A DNA stretch of 64,000 nucleotides from Dillenia suffruticosa. Lineage: Eukaryota > Streptophyta > Magnoliopsida > Dilleniales > Dilleniaceae. A model generated the notes under the pieces. That model did not search any database. It saw only the letters and a program-made list of their open reading frames with translations, and had not been told where the DNA came from. Positions 51,201-61,999 of this stretch are shown here, in pieces (within the stretch, counting starts at the first letter, position 1; every line of letters starts with the position of its first letter). The stretch is from positions 19,448,500-19,512,499 of the forward strand of contig JAVTVX010000013.1 in the NCBI GenBank assembly GCA_033439265.1, in the 5' to 3' direction. Both the position numbers and the translations under genes were made by a program.

Positions 51201-54200
51201 GAAACTATAATTTACCATATATTTATTGTCTTCACTCTTTAATAAATTTGTTTATTAAAAAAAGAATAAAACTTGGAATTTCCTAATTTTTTTGCTCTTC
51301 AAATCTGTGCAAAACATAAATACTTATGTTCAAAAATGAAATCAGGAAGTATTACTCTTCAGCATCTCTTCCAATTTTCACAAACAGGTCAACTTGAATT
51401 TATTGCATAATGAATCAAAATGGATGGCCAAAACAGGCAAATAAAAATTTTGGAAGTGCCAAGTCTACGACATCTATGGAGAAAAGCAAAGCGATATCCA
51501 TCAGGAATATGTTCTAATTTAGCCATCAATTCCCAGATAAGACCAAAGTTATCAATCTGGACAGAAGGGAACATCAGAATGCATCAAAAACACTTCTCTT
51601 ATTGCAAATTCTCAATATAAAATTAATTCACCAAAAGTCAGAGCAAACCTTAGTCCCAAGGTCTGTCAAGGCAATCGCCATATTGTTCTTAGCAATTTCA
51701 AAATTTGGTGAAACAGCCAGACACCTGAACATGGCACACCATATAAAAAGGATTCGGGACATGATATCAACCTTTATAATAGCACGAACGATGGGGAAAA
51801 GCATAAATAATTAACTAACAGAGCACCTCTCATAGCATGCTATAGCAGACTCCAAATCACCACGGTTCTTAAAGATAACGCCCATGTTGCAATATGCTTC
51901 TGCATACATAGGCCTCTCCAAGGCAGCCTTCTCATAGCAACCGAGGGCTGTGTCATATTGCATCATTTCTGAGTAAACCACACCAAGGTTATAGTATGCA
52001 GGCTGCATTCAACAAATACAGCAAACTTTAAGTCCATATGATGTCCAGAATTCATTAGTATCAAACACAAGATTATCATATTAGACAGGGATGAGCGCTG
52101 TGAAATTACAGCATAGTGTGGATCTATTTTAAGAGCTTCATAATATTTGTGGATTCCCTCCTGAGTGTTGCCGGCAAGCTTTAAGCTGGTTCCAAGATCT
52201 GTTAAGACAATAGCCAGGCACTCTGCAGCTGGTTTGTATGAAGAGTCTGCCCTCAGAGCCTTTTGATATGACTATCAAGAAATAATAATCTATAAGAAAT
52301 AGAATTTACACAATATTGAACATAATTGTTAAAAATATACGTAAAGCCCAAATTTTACAAGATAAAAACTTGCAGCAATATAAAGCAAAATAGATGAATA
52401 AAGCAAGCAGCAACAGAATCAACAGTAACAAACACAGAAGCATAGTACTAGCATGATTGGAATAAAATCCATAAAATAACTCTTGGCAACAATGGCATTT
52501 GCCCTGGTTAGGTTTGGACAAAATTAAGAATGAACCATTATTGGAAGCCAATGCCCAAGGATGGATAAATCACTTGTTCACGTGCTAGGCATCTTTGCAA
52601 CGAAAAAAAAAAAAAAAAGTTGCAAGAAGAATACATACCTGCATATAGCAGCTCTAAGACTTTTCAACTAGCAAATGGGCCCCTTGAGCAATTAACATCT
52701 CGATAAAATAATTGTATGCCTAAGCAAGGGGAATTTCCTTACTGGGAGCCTTGTAGAAGGTCAACAAGTCCTTACGAACTTTCTTTGTGTAAAGAATAAA
52801 TCAAGGAAAAGGTCTTAAGATACTTCTCAGAAAAGAGAGAAGAAAAGGATTTAAATGAGCTGTATTCTTTTCTATAGAAAAAAGAATTGAATTAGATGGA
52901 GTATAAAAATACATAAAGCTCTAAGGATAAGAAATCCTAGGAGGGCAAGAGAAACAAAGAGCAAAAACAAAAACTAGTGATTAGTTGTGGTTCAATCACC
53001 TCTTCAACTCCACTAGATGGTATTCTCTAAAAACTCCTAAAGCCTCACCCCTAAGAAAAAGCATAAAAAATAAAATAAAATAAATTCTTGTTTCAAAGGA
53101 GACAATGATCAATTCTATAAATTCTGAAAATCCTAAAATTCCACTTCCTCCAAACACACCAAGGAATACCTACAAGATACACATCTTCAAAGGAAATAAC
53201 TAACTTCCGCCCTTCCAAAAGCTCAAAATTTTGTCAAAGGGTATTGAGAAAACCTCTTCGACAAACCCACTAAGTGTCACACAGAGCAAAAGGCACTTCA
53301 GATCTCCCCTGCAATAGAACTCTGCAAAGATAGGCAGTGTTATGGCAGGAAGTTCAGGAGGTTATGGAAATGATGACATGGTGCCAACTAAGTTGGATGA
53401 GGTGGCTGCCCTAAAGATTCTGCAGGTTTACAACCACAGAGGGAAGAAGGGAAATGTGATAGAGGATGGCATGTAACAAACGCAACCACAAGAATCTTAG
53501 TGGTTAAAGGGGGGTGTAAGGGGTTATAAAATGTAAGAGAGGGAAGAAGGAAAAAATCAGAGAGGAATTACCTATCAGTGTATTACGGCCATTGGCTGGA
53601 CAGTCGTGCTTCCTTGCAGACTGAAATTCTATCTGTAATCTGAGTTTCAACTCCAATGAAAGACAGCACTGCTCTTAATTTTCAGAAAGATCCTTTCTCT
53701 AACCCTCTTCTCTTATCTCCTAAATTCTAAGCATAACAATTGGTCTGACCTGCCAGATCTTCAAAACAGGGAACAAAAAGTAAATTGTTGCCTCAAACTA
53801 GAATGGAGTCACGGATTGAAGCAGTTGAGAAGAGTGTAGCAGGAATTTTGGATGAATTACTCCACCAACGCTCACGCTTGGACAAACTTGACACATTGGA
53901 GAAAATGATTGCGGCGTGGATGAAATGAAGGCCAGTGGAGAAGGAGGATGTTAGTGCTTCATCAGCCTCAGCAAGCGGAATTGACAATGGAACATCTAAA
54001 ACAGGCGCACCAACAGTAGATGCAAATGAGGCTGTCCCCAATTCGGCCAAAATTGTACACAATGGCAAATACCCATTATCCGCAAAGAAGGTGGATCTCC
54101 CAAGCTTCGATGGGAACAATCCCACAGCATGGATTGCACGAGCAGAACAATATTTCCTCATCCATAAAACCAAGGAGGAGATGAAGGTGACCTTAGCCCT

Positions 54201-55464
54201 AGTTTGTATGGAAGGCTCTGCTCTCCATTGGGTCCGATGGTTGCACGAGCAAAACCAGGGAGGGGAATGGGAAGCCTTACTTTGGCAAGACCCTCTCTTT
54301 CCAAATGAACTTGGTTAAACGAAAGGGAGGGGAATGGGAAGACAAATAAGAAAATGAAAGAATGATTTGCAAGAGAAAATACCAAAAGCATCAAAACTTC
54401 AAATTCTAGCATGAGGGCCATTAAGCGAAAGGTCTTTTCCAAGTAGCAAAGAAATATAGGAGAAAATTCTTTGATTAACATTTCTTGAGAAATGAAATGT
54501 CCAAGAAACCACATTAGCCTCCAGGTAATAGAAACCTTTGAACAGAGGCAAAATGAAGTAGAGATAATTGATACATCAAGGTAAAGTGGTGGAAAGGAGA
54601 GAGCCCCAAGGTAAAGTGGTGGAAAGGAGAGAGCCCCCAATCCAAGAATCCTCCTAAAATAGATCACAAAAAGGATCTCCCATTATGAAAGGTACATAGA
54701 GGAAAAAGGACTTAATGTAACTGAGAGATAAACTTCTGAGGGCTACAGCAAGAAGCTCTAACCAAAGCCTTGGCATCCCATCCACTCTACGAGAGACCAT
54801 ACTTACTTCAAATAAACTTATGTAATAAACCATTGGCCCCCAACAGAATCCTATTCACCTGCCAGAGAAATGTTTTTGGATACCAAGCTACTCAATCCCA
54901 AACTGTCCATAGAAATAGGTCGCATAAAACCCAAAATAGAGCGCAAACATGTTATGTATTCTTATATTGCAAGCGTATCATTTATGGTCATAGTAACATA
55001 AGGTCAATTGACATGTTATGTAAGACTCGAGAAACTATGCAACATATCCATTACAAGCATACCTCAGCAGCCTCCACCAGGCGACCCTCATCTTTGTACA
55101 AAATTCCACAGTGGGTTAGAGCACAGGCATTTTGGGGGTCCAGCTTGATGGCTTCACCAAAACTTTCAAAGGCTTGCCTCGCCATATTCTGCATCTGCAG
55201 GCAGATTCCCTTGCCAATGTGGGCCTCAACATTTTCGCTGTCTTTTTCAAGAATGCTCTCATAGAGGGCAAGAGCATCAACAAACTTGTTTCTTGAACGA
55301 AGAATGTTGGCATAAGAGAGAGCATCCTTCCCTTCAAACCTCTTCTGCCCAGAGGGAGCGGAACTGGCTGAGCCACCGGCATCAGAAGAAAGCCTGTCTG
55401 CTTTCACAAATCCATTCGCAGCAGTAGAATCTGCTTTGCCGACATCTTTCTCCGTCCAGGCCAT
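34741..55464 (-). CDS. SPY: SPINDLY protein O-fucosyltransferase
   Basis: Seventeen exons: 55464-55063, 52271-52110, 52002-51827, 51724-51649, 50899-50771, 50557-50438, 50323-50255, 50180-50099, 44655-44561, 41492-41428, 40542-40344, 40080-39886, 38135-38041, 37935-37800, 37701-37484, 35760-35633 and 35177-34741. They total 2784 nt, 927 residues, close to the known plant length. Residues of about 45-435 form TPR repeats (e.g. AYCNMGVIFKNRGDLESAI, EACNNLGVIYKDRDNLDKAV). Residues of about 450-850 form the GT41 catalytic region: VVGYISPDYFTHSVSYF, DILVELTGHTANNKLGTMAC, VTWIGYPNTTG, FITFGSFNNLAK and LDTFPYAGTTTTCESLYMG. SPY is a nucleocytoplasmic GDP-fucose transferase that modifies DELLA and other proteins and restrains gibberellin signalling. 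Intron 6 has a GC donor (CAG|GCAATT). All exons join in frame with no stops, so the gene appears intact. The introns carry most of the window's transposon load. Confidence 0.97.
36086..36120. repeat. 35-nt T homopolymer in SPY intron 15
   Basis: A long T run. It could be the poly(A) tail of a minus-strand retroposed sequence to its right (the 36130-36770 minus frames have no family I recognise), but no target duplication was found. Confidence 0.5.
39449..39495. repeat. GT microsatellite in SPY intron 12
   Basis: About 23 uninterrupted GT units between coding exons 12 and 13. A good length-polymorphism candidate. Confidence 0.95.
41493..44560. other. SPY intron 9, unidentified repeats
   Basis: No exon. 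The sequence near 42850-42960 shares blocks (acataaagctctaa, gagaaatcct) with 52900-52960, which I read as L1 3' sequence. The rest is unidentified. Confidence 0.4.
44792..45293 (+). mobile_element. RTE-type LINE 3' end, 502 bp, with target duplication
   Basis: Bounded by perfect agatgcacaagcat at 44778-44791 and 45294-45307. It encodes a drifted version of the family C-terminus (the 44824-45021 frame: MRTIKWMCDKTRKDRIRNKE, then SSIVDKLQECRRRWFGYM) and ends in an AT microsatellite (45182-45213) plus TTG repeats. It lies antisense in SPY intron 8. Confidence 0.9.
46131..46538. repeat. Tandem duplication, 2 x 204 bp
   Basis: Copies at 46131-46334 and 46335-46538 have the same length and about 15 substitutions by eye, with the first bases of a third copy at 46539. 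Each begins aatc..gctttgttcatact and ends gagaaactgtactct. They lie in SPY intron 8. No coding potential was seen. Confidence 0.9.
47001..47495 (-). mobile_element. RTE-type LINE 3' end, 495 bp, minus strand
   Basis: Flanked by gagagtctcccaat (46987-47000) and gagagcctctcaat (47496-47509), 12 of 14 matching. The left end is (CAA)n, followed by ttggggtcggccatttgag. The minus frame 47480-47202 encodes MCGKTRKDKIRNEEIRKKLG and DKMRECRLRSFGYVQRRPKD. It starts at nearly the same point in the element as the copy at 44792. It is sense to SPY, in intron 8. Confidence 0.88.
48428..48650. repeat. Imperfect direct repeats in SPY intron 8
   Basis: The block gtgaatgtcccaagaaggtc, then acaattagtgaaaaagac, then agatagaaattaa and gcatcatgaaa occurs in a diverged form at about 48440-48553 and again at 48580-48650. 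The first copy contains an extra partial repeat. Boundaries are by eye. Confidence 0.6.
49218..49625 (-). mobile_element. L1-type LINE 3' fragment in SPY intron 8
   Basis: A left T run (49218-49226) is followed by sequence that matches the L1 fragment at 511-963 in block order: gtgagaaacaaatcaagaag here against gtaagaaacaaatcaggga there. Minus-strand frames resemble the tail of plant L1 ORF2 but are broken. No clear target duplication was found. Confidence 0.5.
52870..53310 (-). mobile_element. L1-type LINE 3' fragment in SPY intron 1
   Basis: This shares blocks with the fragments at 511-963 and 49218-49625 (for example aaacacaccaaggaatacct, ctaagtgtcacacagagcaa). It is a degenerate minus-strand copy adjacent to the LTR at 53338. 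Ends are approximate. Confidence 0.45.
53338..54318 (+). mobile_element. LTR retrotransposon fragment: one LTR plus gag
   Basis: A candidate 401-bp LTR (53338-53738) begins tgttatg and ends with its inverse cataaca. It contains a TATA-like ttataaaa at 53525. A degenerate primer-binding-like ttggtctgacctgcc follows the LTR. Then comes a gag frame from 53803: a 41-codon coiled-coil-like start (MESRIEAVEKSVAGILDELL...), an in-frame TGA at 53926-53928, and a continuation to 54318. The continuation holds the retrotransposon gag signature (VDLPSFDGNNPTAWIARAEQ, ALVCMEGSALHWVRWL). Protease, polymerase and the second LTR are absent. The fragment lies in SPY intron 1, antisense to SPY. Gypsy-type placement is inferred from gag alone. 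Confidence 0.75.
54577..54636. repeat. Perfect 30-bp direct duplication
   Basis: A 30-bp unit starting caaggtaaagtggtggaaag occurs at 54577-54606 and 54607-54636 in SPY intron 1, beside the gag fragment. Confidence 0.9.
54690..54910 (-). mobile_element. L1 ORF2 remnant in SPY intron 1
   Basis: On the minus strand, broken frames give LVSKNISLAG and GCQGFG. These align with LVSKNISLIGKWLWRF and GCQGW of the L1 remnant at 63449-63661. The copy is heavily decayed and its ends are uncertain. Confidence 0.45.
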
Positions 55465-56100
55465 CTATAACGGAATTTAAAATTCCGAGCAAATTAGGGC
55501 AAGACTTCAACTCCAAGAACAACAACCGCTACCTAATCAAATCATTTAACTGACAAAATCACTTCAAGAAACGCACTTTGATCACTACAAACACGATGCA
55601 AAAGGCCCCGCGTTGATGACTGAAATATTAAAACCCAAAGCATCACTAATTACAAAATGAAACAAAACCCTAAAACACCAACAAGAAAGGCAAACACACA
55701 TTGATGCCAGTAAACCCTAAATCCAATTAAACGCCAATCACACAGTAGCATTGGAATAATGGATCAAAGTCTAGAAAGTCATACGACAGTGAAGAATAAC
55801 CAAATAGATAAATTAAAGCCAAAGTGTTGCCAAAAATTAGGAAACTTTAAGGCTTACATTGAAGAGAGTCACACGCAAGCTTGTCCAACCACTAAGACAT
55901 CGCTACTGCTCTCCCAATGCAGACTTGAAACTTCTCTGCAGAGAAAGCGAGAAAGAGGAGAGGGAGAAGGATGTAGGGACAAGACGGATTTTCACTTGCG
56001 TCTGCGTCTGATCAGAGGACTAATTCAAGAAAGATAGAGAGAGAAAGTGCGAGGAGAGAGAGAGAGAGAGGTTTTGGGGGGTTTTTTGATTTTTTTGAGT
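55465..56100 (-). promoter_or_regulatory. SPY 5' leader and proximal promoter
   Basis: The sequence upstream of the SPY start includes a GA/CT-rich tract at 56052-56070 and a CT-rich stretch on the gene strand around 55915-56070. A 5'-UTR intron is possible (a GTAAG-type donor near 55855 on the gene strand) but cannot be proven from DNA. No clear TATA box was found. Confidence 0.4.
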
Positions 56101-58509
56101 GCGCACGCAGCCCTCTCCCCCTCGACTCCGACACGCTGGTGTGATGCCTACAAACCCCTGAAAGGGTTAGTCCGTTAACCATGAAGGACATTTATGGATG
56201 CCCTCTTCTAAACAGCCTTCGAGTTTCACCTAATTGCGTTCTTGCCACTTTACTTCATTAAATGGACGACTATACGTGTCTTTGTCGGTGGGGTCAATAT
56301 TGTCCGACCCGTTTTGACTGACCCGGAAGTCTGCGTTCGATTCGTGGACTCGTTCAGACGAACCTGCCGATGGATGATAAAGTAACCGGTAAAATTTCAA
56401 AAGTGGTATGTTCTCTTCAGCTGTACAGATTTTGGTACGATATTCATACATTAAAATAGACAATACTATGTAAATGTAAGACTATAGATTAAAATAAATA
56501 ACACTATAAAATTATAAATACATAACATAAGAAGAAGTCATAATCTAAATAATAGTTATTATTTAAATCAGATATTATCTAATATACCAAAGTAATTATA
56601 ATGTTTAAAGAGTCATCCTTTATTAATAAAACAAAAAAAATAACACATAGAATCTAGAATCTTTAGTTATTACATATGATATTATGATTGACCATAAATT
56701 GGAGCATAATTATGCTGATATATACATTGCAAATCAAATGATTTGGTTCGCTGCCAAATGGTACATCTTCATGCACGTGATCATCGTTTTGATGCAAAAC
56801 AAGTAGAGATGACATATGTTTAGGTGGGCCCCACTTAGCCAAAAACTTAAAACCATAAATTTACAAATTAATAATTTGTCGACCACTTAAAAAAAAAAAA
56901 AAATCAAAGAGTTAGGACATATGAATAAATTTAGTAAAATTCTCTTAATCAAAATCTTTAATTTAAAACATAAAGAAATAGATTACATTTTTTGATTTCG
57001 AAGGTAGATTTCATGATTAGCTTCACTTCCCCTTCCTTGATTTGAATCTTTGCCTGCTTAAGGGCCCTCCGACCGCACACATCTACCCCTCCATGAAAAT
57101 ATCTACTGTCTTCTATCTCTCTCCTCCCTCCCTCCCTCCCTCCATCGTGGAAAACGCATCCGTCTTATTCTGCAAGGAGCTGGACTTCTGATGTGTTTTT
57201 GGAGTTCATTAAAGTTTGAGCAAATGTAAGCCTCTGTTTCTCTCTCACTCATTCATGCATGCACCCACGCACTTAGACATATTCACGCCAGTTGAATCAC
57301 CCAAAGCATGCACGCTTTTTTTTGTTATACAGTGATATGAATCATGGATTACAAGATTAGGAATGAGAATTATGATAATTAAACTATTTTCTTGAAAACG
57401 TATATTTCAAATCCTTATAATAGGAGTTTTATCGACAGATGTATACAGAAAGATAAACTAAATTGTAAAAAGTTTATATTCTTACGGGTGAATATATAAT
57501 GTAAATAATATTATATATTTATTTTCACCTTTTTTCGCTCGAGAACATTTAGAGGAAGAGGATAAAACACAAGGAGAGGACACCAAGGAAGATTGGGATG
57601 GGGATGGGGATGGGAAATTCTTTAACCATGTACTAATAGTAGAGATGATGGCTCGAATTTGGCACCCAAGTATCCACAAAAACGTTAACCATTGTTTCTT
57701 ATGGAAAATTGCTAAAGGTCCTAATTACACTGGAACGCCAAAATATGACCATGGTAGTCACTTTTTCTTGGTAAAAGATTTGGATCCTAAGGACTGCCTT
57801 CATTATTGCCATGGAAAATTGTTTATTTATGATGACTAAAGTCGTTGAAATGGTGTTCTTTGGACAGGGATGACTTGTGTGATCAGTCAATGTCTTTTAT
57901 GTGGTAATATAATAAACAGGATATATTATATCTCTCTTATTAAAAAAAAAATGATTGTTTAACTTATGATAAATAGTATATATATAAAAGTATATGAGAA
58001 TTTATGACCTTAATACCAATATTAGTTTTAATACGATTTTCTATTACCAAGAAATAATTTTGAAATAACGAAATTTGTCATAGTAATTTTTATATATTAA
58101 TTATGTAGAGAAATTGTTATTAAATTTGGTATACTAAAAGCTTTTTAAAAAAAAATTAAACTCCCCCAATGCTTGTACAATTACAAAAAGAAATATTGCT
58201 ATATTTAAATCCAGAAAGTTATAACCTTTTTAGTCATAAAAATGGCATATCCACTTACATATTGATAGCTCGTAACTCAATCATGGGATTTAATATTAAT
58301 GACCAAGGAAAGCAAAATGATTTTCATTTTGTAATGACATTCTCCGTAATTTTTCCCTTCATTTATGAATTATGCTAACTCCCTGTTACAAAAATTTCAT
58401 TGTTCTCGTGACAACCCGCCCCCTCTTTGCAGAGTGAAACTCACCTTTATGTGAAGAGGGAAAATCTGTGCATAGTTCCTCCAAACACAACGCAAAGCCC
58501 AGCAGATAA
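56101..58509. other. Intergenic DNA between SPY and the WD40 relic
   Basis: AT-rich non-coding DNA with a CCCT-type repeat near 57121-57143. A frame at 57645-57839 (64 residues, HGSHFFLVKDLDPKDC) has no family I recognise and is not called. Confidence 0.45.
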
Positions 58510-59359
58510 AAAACAAGGACACACACCTGCATGGCCCAATGGCCAATCAACTCACAAGCATGGTCAGTCCGATCCGTCAAGAAAACCTACTTGCCGATGG
58601 CAGTTACTTAGAAGATTACAGTAACAAGGTGGAGCTAGTCAACTTCAATCGGACGACAACCAACTTCTCTACGGATAGCCGACTCATCTTTGACCACCCA
58701 TATGCCCCACTAACCTAATGTTCTTCCCTTCAGAGGACACTGCTCAACCCGATCTCATTGCCACTTCTGGAGATTATCTTCAACTTTGGGAGATACACAA
58801 GGATCAGATCGAACTCAAAACACTTTTTAATGGCATTAAAAGTAGTGAGTTTAACTCTGCCATGACATCATTTGACTGGGCAGAGCTGGACACAAGACGC
58901 ATTGCTACCTCAAGCGTTGACACAACATGTACCATCTGGGATGTAGAAAGAAAAATTGTGGACACTCGGCTTGTGGCACATGACAAAGAGGTTTATGACA
59001 TCTCATGGGGTGGCCCCGGAGTGTTTGCCTCTGTCTCGGGTGACGGGTCCGTTTGGGTCATTGACCTACGTGACAAAGAAAGATCCACCATTATTTATGA
59101 AAATGCCGTTCCCGAATGCCCACTACTAAGGTTAGAATGGAACAAGGCTGACCCGAGGTTTATGGCTACTGTTGGCATGGACAGCAACAAGGTGGTGGTA
59201 TTGGACATAAGGTTTCCAACGACGCCATTGATGGGGCTGAAGAAGCATCGAGGGAGTGTGAATGCGGTATCATGGGCCCTGCGGATCGGACGGCCATTGT
59301 GTTCGGTAGGGGATGATTCAAGAGCCATGATTTGGGAGGTGGTGACAGCTAGCTTGTGA
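58510..59359 (+). pseudogene. Decayed WD40 gene of the LWD/TTG1 family
   Basis: Three reading frames together match the N-terminal two thirds of LWD/TTG1-type WD40 proteins, which are adaptor scaffolds in clock and MYB-bHLH regulation. About 58510-58602 gives AWSVRSVKKTYLP. 58596-58710 gives GSYLEDYSNKVELVNF and LIFDHPYAP. 58703-59359 gives [88 protein letters not shown] and [13 protein letters not shown]. Frameshifts lie near 58597-58602 and 58708. The frame stops at 59357-59359, before the family's last repeat and C-terminus. An in-frame stop (TAA near 58507) precedes the first segment. A shorter ORF of 213 residues from 58718 remains open. VVLDIRFP and the AHDKEVYDI form favour LWD over TTG1. 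Family genes are intronless, so a retrocopy cannot be told from a decayed duplicate. Confidence 0.82.
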
Positions 59360-61980
59360 GGTCGAAGACGGGTGACGAAGTTGACCCGGTCTTGAAAATT
59401 TGAGAAATGCTCGATCGACATCTTTTAATGTAGTAGTATTCTCCGGTTGATCTGATGTAATGCAGTGTACATTTTTCTTTTTTAAGGTTTAGAATTTGCC
59501 TAATATAATAGGTGAGAAAATATTTTATGAATAAAAAAATTGGCCGGATAAATTTATCATATTAAAAAATCAATAGATTCAAAATTAGGAGTCACCATGA
59601 TTGCAAAATTAGGTTTCACCATTCTTTTTGTTATTAAGATTTATCTAATTTTTTTCATTCATTTATTTATTTAAATTCAAAAGCATTTAAATCATATCCC
59701 CTATTTATTATAATTCTTTTTTTTATCTGCAAAACCAAAAAAAAAACGGCCTTGGATCGAAGATAATTAGGTGTAAAGGCAGCACCCAGATACTGCAAAG
59801 TCAGTCTACGATATCTAACTCTTTACTCTCCTTACGAAGCCACCCTATGACTGAATTTCTTGGTTCATTCAACATCTCAGTGCTACTGATAGAGGTGTCA
59901 CTTCATATATATATATATATATATATATATTTTCAAAGCTTCACCCATCTACATTCTCCATCAAATGCAGTCGAAACTACACAATTTAAATATATTAAAT
60001 TTTTTAATCAAATATCCTTTTTTTTAATTTAAGAATAAAAAAAATTATATTAAAAAAATTTATTTTAAATTAAATCAGATAACGTTCAGATCAAATTAAC
60101 TAAAATATGATTCAAAATTCTAATCAGTTTAATACCCAAAAAAAAAATGCCTCCTATTAATTTTCCAAACCCACGCCTCCCGCTCCTAATTACCAAACTC
60201 AAAGATCCACCCTTTTTGATGTTGCAAATGAGAAGCATCTAGGAAAAGCAAGAATTGAGAGCGGCCCAAGGAAAACTCCTCTGTTGGGATTACAGTTTCT
60301 TTAAAACTCCAACGCGTTCTTTGAAGAGAGAAAAAGAATACATGGGCCAACTGTAAGAATGCCGTTTGGATTGCTGATGTTATTTAAAAGTTATTAATTA
60401 TTTAATAAAATAAATGTTTATAAATTATATTAAATAAAAAAAAACACGATGAACATAAAATGCTTTTATCTAACTAATTAGAATATATACTTCAAATACA
60501 AATGACAGAAAACTAAAGATATAACAATTCGATTAAAAGCGGATACATGAAATAAATAATTTCTAGATTTATTTTTACAAATAAAAATTATATAATTTAA
60601 ATTAACATGGCTTACATTAACGTCATGTTACAATGACACAGAAACAGCTAATCAACCTCTTGCAATCTCCAATGCAATCGCATTAAGAAATCAGAACTTG
60701 CAAAATCAAAATAATAATAATAATAATAATCTTAATCATCGGAAGAAATACCTGGCAATAAGCAGAAGAAGAAAATACCACTCGAAATAAGAAATAAGAA
60801 GAGAACTTGCAAAATAAGAAATCCCGACAGCCTCTAAATGACCAGTAACCTTCCCTCGAAAGAAAGCCAACCCATCCTCCACTTTTTTAACGGCAGTTCT
60901 CCAAAAGCTCCAACTTCGTCGATTTCCTCGAATTTTATTATGAATAATATATGAATTAAGTTTTTTCATACCACTTTAAATAAATTTATTAGCTAAACAA
61001 ATTACAATCATTTTTTTTTTTTTTACTTTGGTCACTTCAATCTTTTTAAATATATGTAAAAAAAAATGTTTTTTTTACCAATTCATCATTTTATTATTTT
61101 TCCACTGTTAATAAAGAGTTAGATGTTCATGCCTATTACAAATTTACTCAGCATATTTATTTTAAAAATATGAATTTACGAAGTTATTCCTTTTCATATT
61201 CTTGTCTTAAAGATTTATCAAAAAAATTCATCTCTTAAAGAAAAAAAATGTAATTTAATTTATAATTTTCTTTTTTCTTTGGAAGAAGACATGTTTAAAA
61301 TTTTAAACCGAATAAAAAATAGTTTCGGTTTGAAGGAACAAGGAATCAAAAGTGGAATAACGGTTTTGATTTTATTTTGAAACGATATAATGGTTTTATT
61401 TTGAAACGATATGATTCTTGTTCGGTTCTTGCTCTATACTTAAAATGGTTCAAGTTTGCTTGGTTTGATTTTATTTTTTACGATCCTTATATAGATTTTT
61501 GTGATTTTTTTTAGTATTTTTACTTTTTGTGATTTTTATTGATTTTTATGATTATTTTAAAGTTTGGTTCCTGATTCTAATAATAATGTTTTTTAAAATT
61601 TTAATTTCAATTCTAATTCTAAAAATTAATAATTAAAATAAAATCCTTGAAAGTTTTGGTTCTAAAATCAAATCGAATTAATTTCATGAATTTAATTTAG
61701 TTTTATAATATCTGGTTTCCGGTTCGGTTTCAGTTCTGAACCTGACTTTACGGGGTCGGTGGCAAAAGAGAAATAACATTGAAAGTCCCAACAAAACCTT
61801 TCGGCATTATTTTTTGATTAACATTTAACATCATAAAAATAATGGGACATTTCTGCGGTAATTTTATTTTGATTAACGTCGTTAACTTTTCTCGGATTCC
61901 CTAAGACGACAAGAGGGTTTCTTCCTTTTTGTATTTGCGTCCCTCCGATTCTTCTCTTCGACTTCTCGGAATTTAGAAAA
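59360..61980. other. AT-rich intergenic DNA, no gene seen
   Basis: Very AT-rich, with AT (about 59907-59930) and ATA (about 60709-60731) microsatellites. No exon or element was recognised. Confidence 0.5.
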
Positions 61981-61999
61981 ATGGCAATGACCATCGAAG
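61981..61999 (+). CDS. Possible first coding exon of a gene leaving the window
   Basis: An ATG in a strong plant start context (aaaaATGGCAATG) opens MAMTIE and reaches a donor-like GAAG|gtacga after 19 nt. The upstream 60 bp (61920-61980) is CT-rich, like a plant leader. A later acceptor-like site (cttggacag at 63172) precedes an exon-like stretch ending at a gtaaaa donor near 63229, but joining it directly to this exon meets a stop. I do not recognise the product. The call rests on start context and splice signal only. Confidence 0.3.

Noticed and set aside
57645-57839. 64-residue frame between SPY and the WD40 relic
   Set aside because: The sequence looks protein-like in places but matches no family I know, and no exon signals support it.
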